Origin: Moringa oleifera
Taxonomy: Eukaryota; Streptophyta; Magnoliopsida; Brassicales; Moringaceae
DNA: 64,000 nt
Direction of reading: 5' to 3'
Assembly (NCBI GenBank): GCA_021397835.1
Contig: JAJFZO010000896.1
Span: 970,501-1,034,500, forward strand
Shown here one piece after another: positions 60,919 to 64,000 of this stretch; position 1 is the stretch's first letter, and every line of letters begins with the position of its first letter. The notes beneath the pieces are model-generated. The model saw only the letters and a program-made list of their open reading frames with translations. It had not been told where the DNA came from and ran no database searches. The translations under genes and the position numbers were made by a program.

Positions 60919-61569
60919 TTTCAGTCATATTATCATCATGTCATGAGTGTATACGTCCTTTCCTTCATCCTCTCTACATTGATAGCCATTAAGGCTGATC
61001 ACTATCCTTTTTTTTTTTTTTTTGAATTCTTGAAATATGAAGGCCTGGTATAAAATGTCATGCCTGCCAGAGCATTCAAGCTGATTGGCTTTGCCCAATC
61101 TTTTCTGATTTAGTATGAAAGATGAAGGCCCATTTCAAAATATATGACCCAGCCCTTTTGGCTCAAACACATTACTTGCTTAATAGTAACAGTAACATCA
61201 AATCAATCTTGATTTTTCACTTGTTTTTTCTTCAAAATATTTATGGCGAAAGTAATAGAACATGTGCGCTACATAGCTAGGTGGAGGTTGAAAATCTTAA
61301 CATTGTTTATGTCATTCATTTTGTTACATGAGTTCCAAAAGCAAACTTGAAGCACTTCTCGCCTACCAGTGCTGCCTTCCCTACGAGCAAAGCCATTTAG
61401 AGTACCAAGTTTTATGACTATGCTTCTCCTCGATGGATCTTGGCCTTTCTGACACCATTTAACCCAATAAGTCCTAGGCCTAATAATAAACACCCAAAAA
61501 ACATTATCATTTTTTTGGCTATGAAGCCTCAATCTGCAAGGTATTATCATTTTCTCAAACTTAAAGCAT
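60919..61569. other. Segment present only in the truncated family B copy
   Basis: The nested copy passes directly from AACTGCCATT to TAGTACATGAAC at about 36133, while here about 650 bp intervene. The segment is less AT-rich, includes a T-run at 61007-61024, and has no terminal repeats or target duplication. It is either a deletion in the nested copy or an acquired sequence. Confidence 0.65.
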
Positions 61570-61682
61570 GTAGTACATGAATTGAATTCTTGACTCTCTA
61601 CATAATATAATCCATGTTGCTTACCAGAAAAGAGTGCTAATATTTCACTTGAAAAATTCTGCTGCTTCAACTCAATTTCCAT
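61269..61682 (-). CDS. Hypothetical ORF, 137 codons, antisense in the family B leader
   Basis: ATG at 61682-61680, stop at 61271-61269. The N-terminal third lies in sequence shared with the nested element's leader, where the frame is not preserved. The rest lies in the copy-specific segment and includes a basic, Arg/Lys-rich stretch (FARREGSTGRREVLQVCFW). No signal peptide, membrane segment or known motif is seen. It is antisense to the transposase leader and lies in otherwise decayed sequence, so it may be a chance frame or a captured host fragment. I give it low weight. Confidence 0.15.
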   Translation of the reverse strand: MEIELKQQNFSSEILALFSGKQHGLYYVESQEFNSCTTCFKFEKMIIPCRLRLHSQKNDNVFWVFIIRPRTYWVKWCQKGQDPSRRSIVIKLGTLNGFARREGSTGRREVLQVCFWNSCNKMNDINNVKIFNLHLAM

Positions 61683-62384
61683 TATGAATGTGTCTTTATT
61701 GATTTGTCAAACAATTTGTATGTTTTAAGTAATTTTTCTTGAGATTTTTAATTCCAATTTAGTTTCCATTGTCATACTAGAAACTCTAAGTAAATCATGG
61801 TAAAAAAATATTAGTTTTACAAATATTTACATAATTAATAACTAATGTGTCTTATTAACACACAGTACTTAATAGATTAGGAATTACTTTAATTAAAGCA
61901 AAGACAAACTAATAGTGGGAGAACAATCATTAAAAGAAAAAGTTTATTGATATTTAGTACTTCAACTAAAGTGGAACTTTTTTAGTATATCACTTTACTA
62001 GTAATAAAGGCTTTTTTTCTTATAGATGATATAATTCATTATGCACGATAATTGCAAATCAATAGTTAGTTGCTCATTCAAAGGAAAGGAAAGCTTGTTA
62101 CATATTAATAAAACTTGAAAGAAAAGTCAAAACCTTCAGACAGAAGTTATTACTCTTTCTACACAATTGACATTATTTCATGTTGCCAATTCTTTACTAA
62201 TCTACTAATGCAGCATGTGTTTAGAAAAAATAGTCTTCGCTTTGCCTAAGGCCTGTCAGTCTAGTGGGCTGCTTATTTCTTATGTTATTTGTATAATAAC
62301 ATTACTTCACATGATATGTATTACATACATAATAAGCATATATAATAAGTAGTTTTTCTTTTATTTGTCATCATAGGATAGAAT

Positions 62385-64000
62385 ATGGATAAATCTTGGA
62401 TGCATTTGAATAGATTGTCCAAGAAGTTCTTTGATGGCATGGATGAGTCTCTTGCTTGTGCCATTTCTCACTATGAAGATCATACACTCATTAGATGTCT
62501 TCATCAATCATGTGCCAATTTGATATTATTAGGTGTTGAAGAAGTAAAGTATCATTTGTTTAGTAAAGGGATTGATCAAAGGTACGAGAGATGAATTTGG
62601 CGTGGAGAAGAGTGTTCCACTAGATCTCGTACAAGTAAGAAAGCGGTGTTTGATGAATCTTACAAGGATGATCATATCGGCAATACAATAGACATGGTTA
62701 ATGATGCATTTGAATATTGTGAAGATGATCCTAAATTATTTCAAAACTTATTAGAAGATGCAGAAAAGCCTTTACATCTTAGTAATACGAAATATATTAA
62801 GTTGTTTACGTTGATGAGATTGTATAATATAAAGGGAAAGTACGGGTGGTCAGATAAGAGCTTTTCTGATATATTAAGTTGTTTGTCTGATATATATCCT
62901 ACTGTAAATGAAATCCTTACATCAATGTACGAAGCAAGAAAACTATGAATGCATTAGGTTTAGATTATGAGAAAACACATGCTTTCTCGAATGATTATAT
63001 ACTCTATAGAAAGGAGTATAAGGATTTATCATCTTATCCTACTTGTAAACTATCAAAATGGAAAGAAAATAGTAAGGTAACCATTCCACTGTTCAAGCCA
63101 ATGTTTCAATCACCAAAAGTTGCACAAGATTTAACTTGGCATGCTCCCAAAAGGGAAGCAGATAGGAAAGTAAGACATCCTACCGATTCATCTGTTTGGA
63201 AGTTAATAGACTTTAAAGTGGCCAAGTTTTGCATCAGAACACAGAACTTTTCGATTGACTACTTCTGTTGATGGAATAAATCCACATATTTCTCTTAGCA
63301 ATGCGTATAGTTGTTAGCCAGTGGTAATGATAATATATAATCTACCACCGTGGTTGTGTATGAAACAGAAATTCATGATGTTATCCTTGCTTATATCAGG
63401 ACCTCCCTAACCAGGTAATGATATTGATGTATATCTTGCTCCATTGATTGATGATTTGAAGCTTCAATGGGAAGCCTATTAGAAGCCTATGATTCTTACT
63501 AAAAAGAGTTGTTTACATTACGAGTTGTTTTATTATGGATGATTATTGATTTTCCTGCTTATGGGAATCTTTTTGGTTGTTTAGTTAAGGGATATTATGC
63601 TTGTCTAATATATGGTGAAAGCATGTATACTTATAGATTACAACATGGTAAGAAGAATGTATATATGGCTCATAATGATTCCTTCCAAAAAATCACCCAT
63701 TTAGAAAGCAAAAGAAAGCATTCAATGGAGAGCATGAAACTGGTTCGCCTCTTTGTACACTAAGTGGATAAGAAATACTATAAAAAGTAAGTTCCATTAC
63801 TAATGTATAGGGTAAAAAAATAGTTGCTTATAGGAAAATGACATGGGATAAAGGATTGAATGACAATATTCAAACATGCTTTAAGAAGAAATCACGCTAT
63901 TTCGACCATGATGGAAACATTTACATGTTCGATACATTTTGGATGTAATGCATATTGAAAAAAATGTTTGTGAAAGTATCTATGGAACTTTACTTAATAT
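62385..64000 (+). pseudogene. CACTA transposase (TNP2-type), family B, second copy, 3' end outside window
   Basis: ATG at 62385 with MDKSWMHLNRLSKKFFDGM; the Trp lost in the nested copy is intact here. The frame stops at TGA 62592-62594, at a position expected to encode Trp (…YER-stop-IWRGEE), shared with the nested copy. It resumes 62646-62948 (LLEDAEKPLHLSNTKYIKLF, GKYGWSDKSFSDILSCLSDI). A single-base deletion near 62940 shifts into 62945-63271 (MNALGLDYEKTHAFSNDYIL, LTWHAPKREADRKVRHPTDS). About 60 bp encoding the KVLWYFPPIPRF motif are missing near 63078. The TNP2 core continues at 63509 on and enters LDVMHIEKNVCESIYGTLLN at the window edge. Non-functional, but in places less decayed than the nested copy. 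Confidence 0.9.

Larger units (their letters stand above)
60381..64000 (+). mobile_element. CACTA (En/Spm) element, family B, second copy, 5'-truncated and leaving the window
   Basis: From TTTTGCAATTTCTTACTTCG it aligns co-linearly with 35601 onward of the nested element; window end corresponds to about 38620 there. The first ~1,080 bp (TIR, subterminal repeats, tRNA-like boxes, first duplication unit) are missing, and the break is blunt into satellite (…TTGGAAATGAG at 60380). It therefore lacks the 5' end needed for transposition. It differs by a 650-bp segment at 60919-61569 and a ~60-bp deletion near 63078. Confidence 0.88.

Overview
The window looks like plant nuclear heterochromatin from a flowering plant, probably a eudicot. 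It is AT-rich and repeat-dense, and contains CACTA (En/Spm) DNA transposons with plant-type Transposase_21/DUF4218/DUF4216 genes, remnants of a Tat/Ogre-like Ty3/gypsy retrotransposon, and a long, diverged tandem repeat. The species cannot be named from the sequence. I see no intact host gene and no rRNA, tRNA or CRISPR locus. Every long coding signal belongs to a mobile element and is broken by stops or frameshifts.

Layout. 1-4141: the 3' part of a CACTA element of family A that has lost its transposase by internal deletion. 4142-10167: tandem array of a ~1.5-1.75 kb satellite monomer; each monomer carries a 250-450 bp block of degenerate 7-nt repeats (GGTCTAA/AGGGTCT types) resembling plant telomere repeats. 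10168-18209: retrotransposon debris interrupting the array, made of a minus-strand Tat/Ogre-like LTR, primer-binding site and ORF1 remnant, then a plus-strand gag remnant. 18210-25363: the array resumes, with recombined monomers. 25364-46073: a 20.7 kb CACTA family A element (genes on the minus strand) inserted in a monomer with target duplication TGA. Inside it, at 34522-44809, sits a 10.3 kb CACTA of a second family, B (genes on the plus strand), with target duplication CAT. 46074-60380: the array continues, interrupted by an LTR-like segment (47663-49800) and an unclassified 0.7 kb insert (51250-51975). 60381-64000: a second family B CACTA copy that lacks its 5' terminus and runs off the window.

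Both CACTA families have the same two-gene plan. Gene 1 encodes a TNP2-type transposase (transposase-associated domain, Transposase_21, DUF4218, DUF4216). Gene 2 encodes a Transposase_24-like protein ending in a Ulp1/SENP-like (C48) cysteine protease domain. Family A also carries, in its 5' region between two blocks of subterminal repeats, a degenerate acidic/Gln-rich reading frame that I cannot assign.

The order of events can be read directly: satellite array first, then family A CACTA insertion, then family B CACTA insertion into family A. The family A copy at 1-4141 preserves the unoccupied site of the second insertion. The most unusual items are the telomere-like satellite, the Ulp1-bearing CACTA pairs, the unassigned family A frame, and two tRNA-like A/B-box pairs at the 5' end of the nested element.
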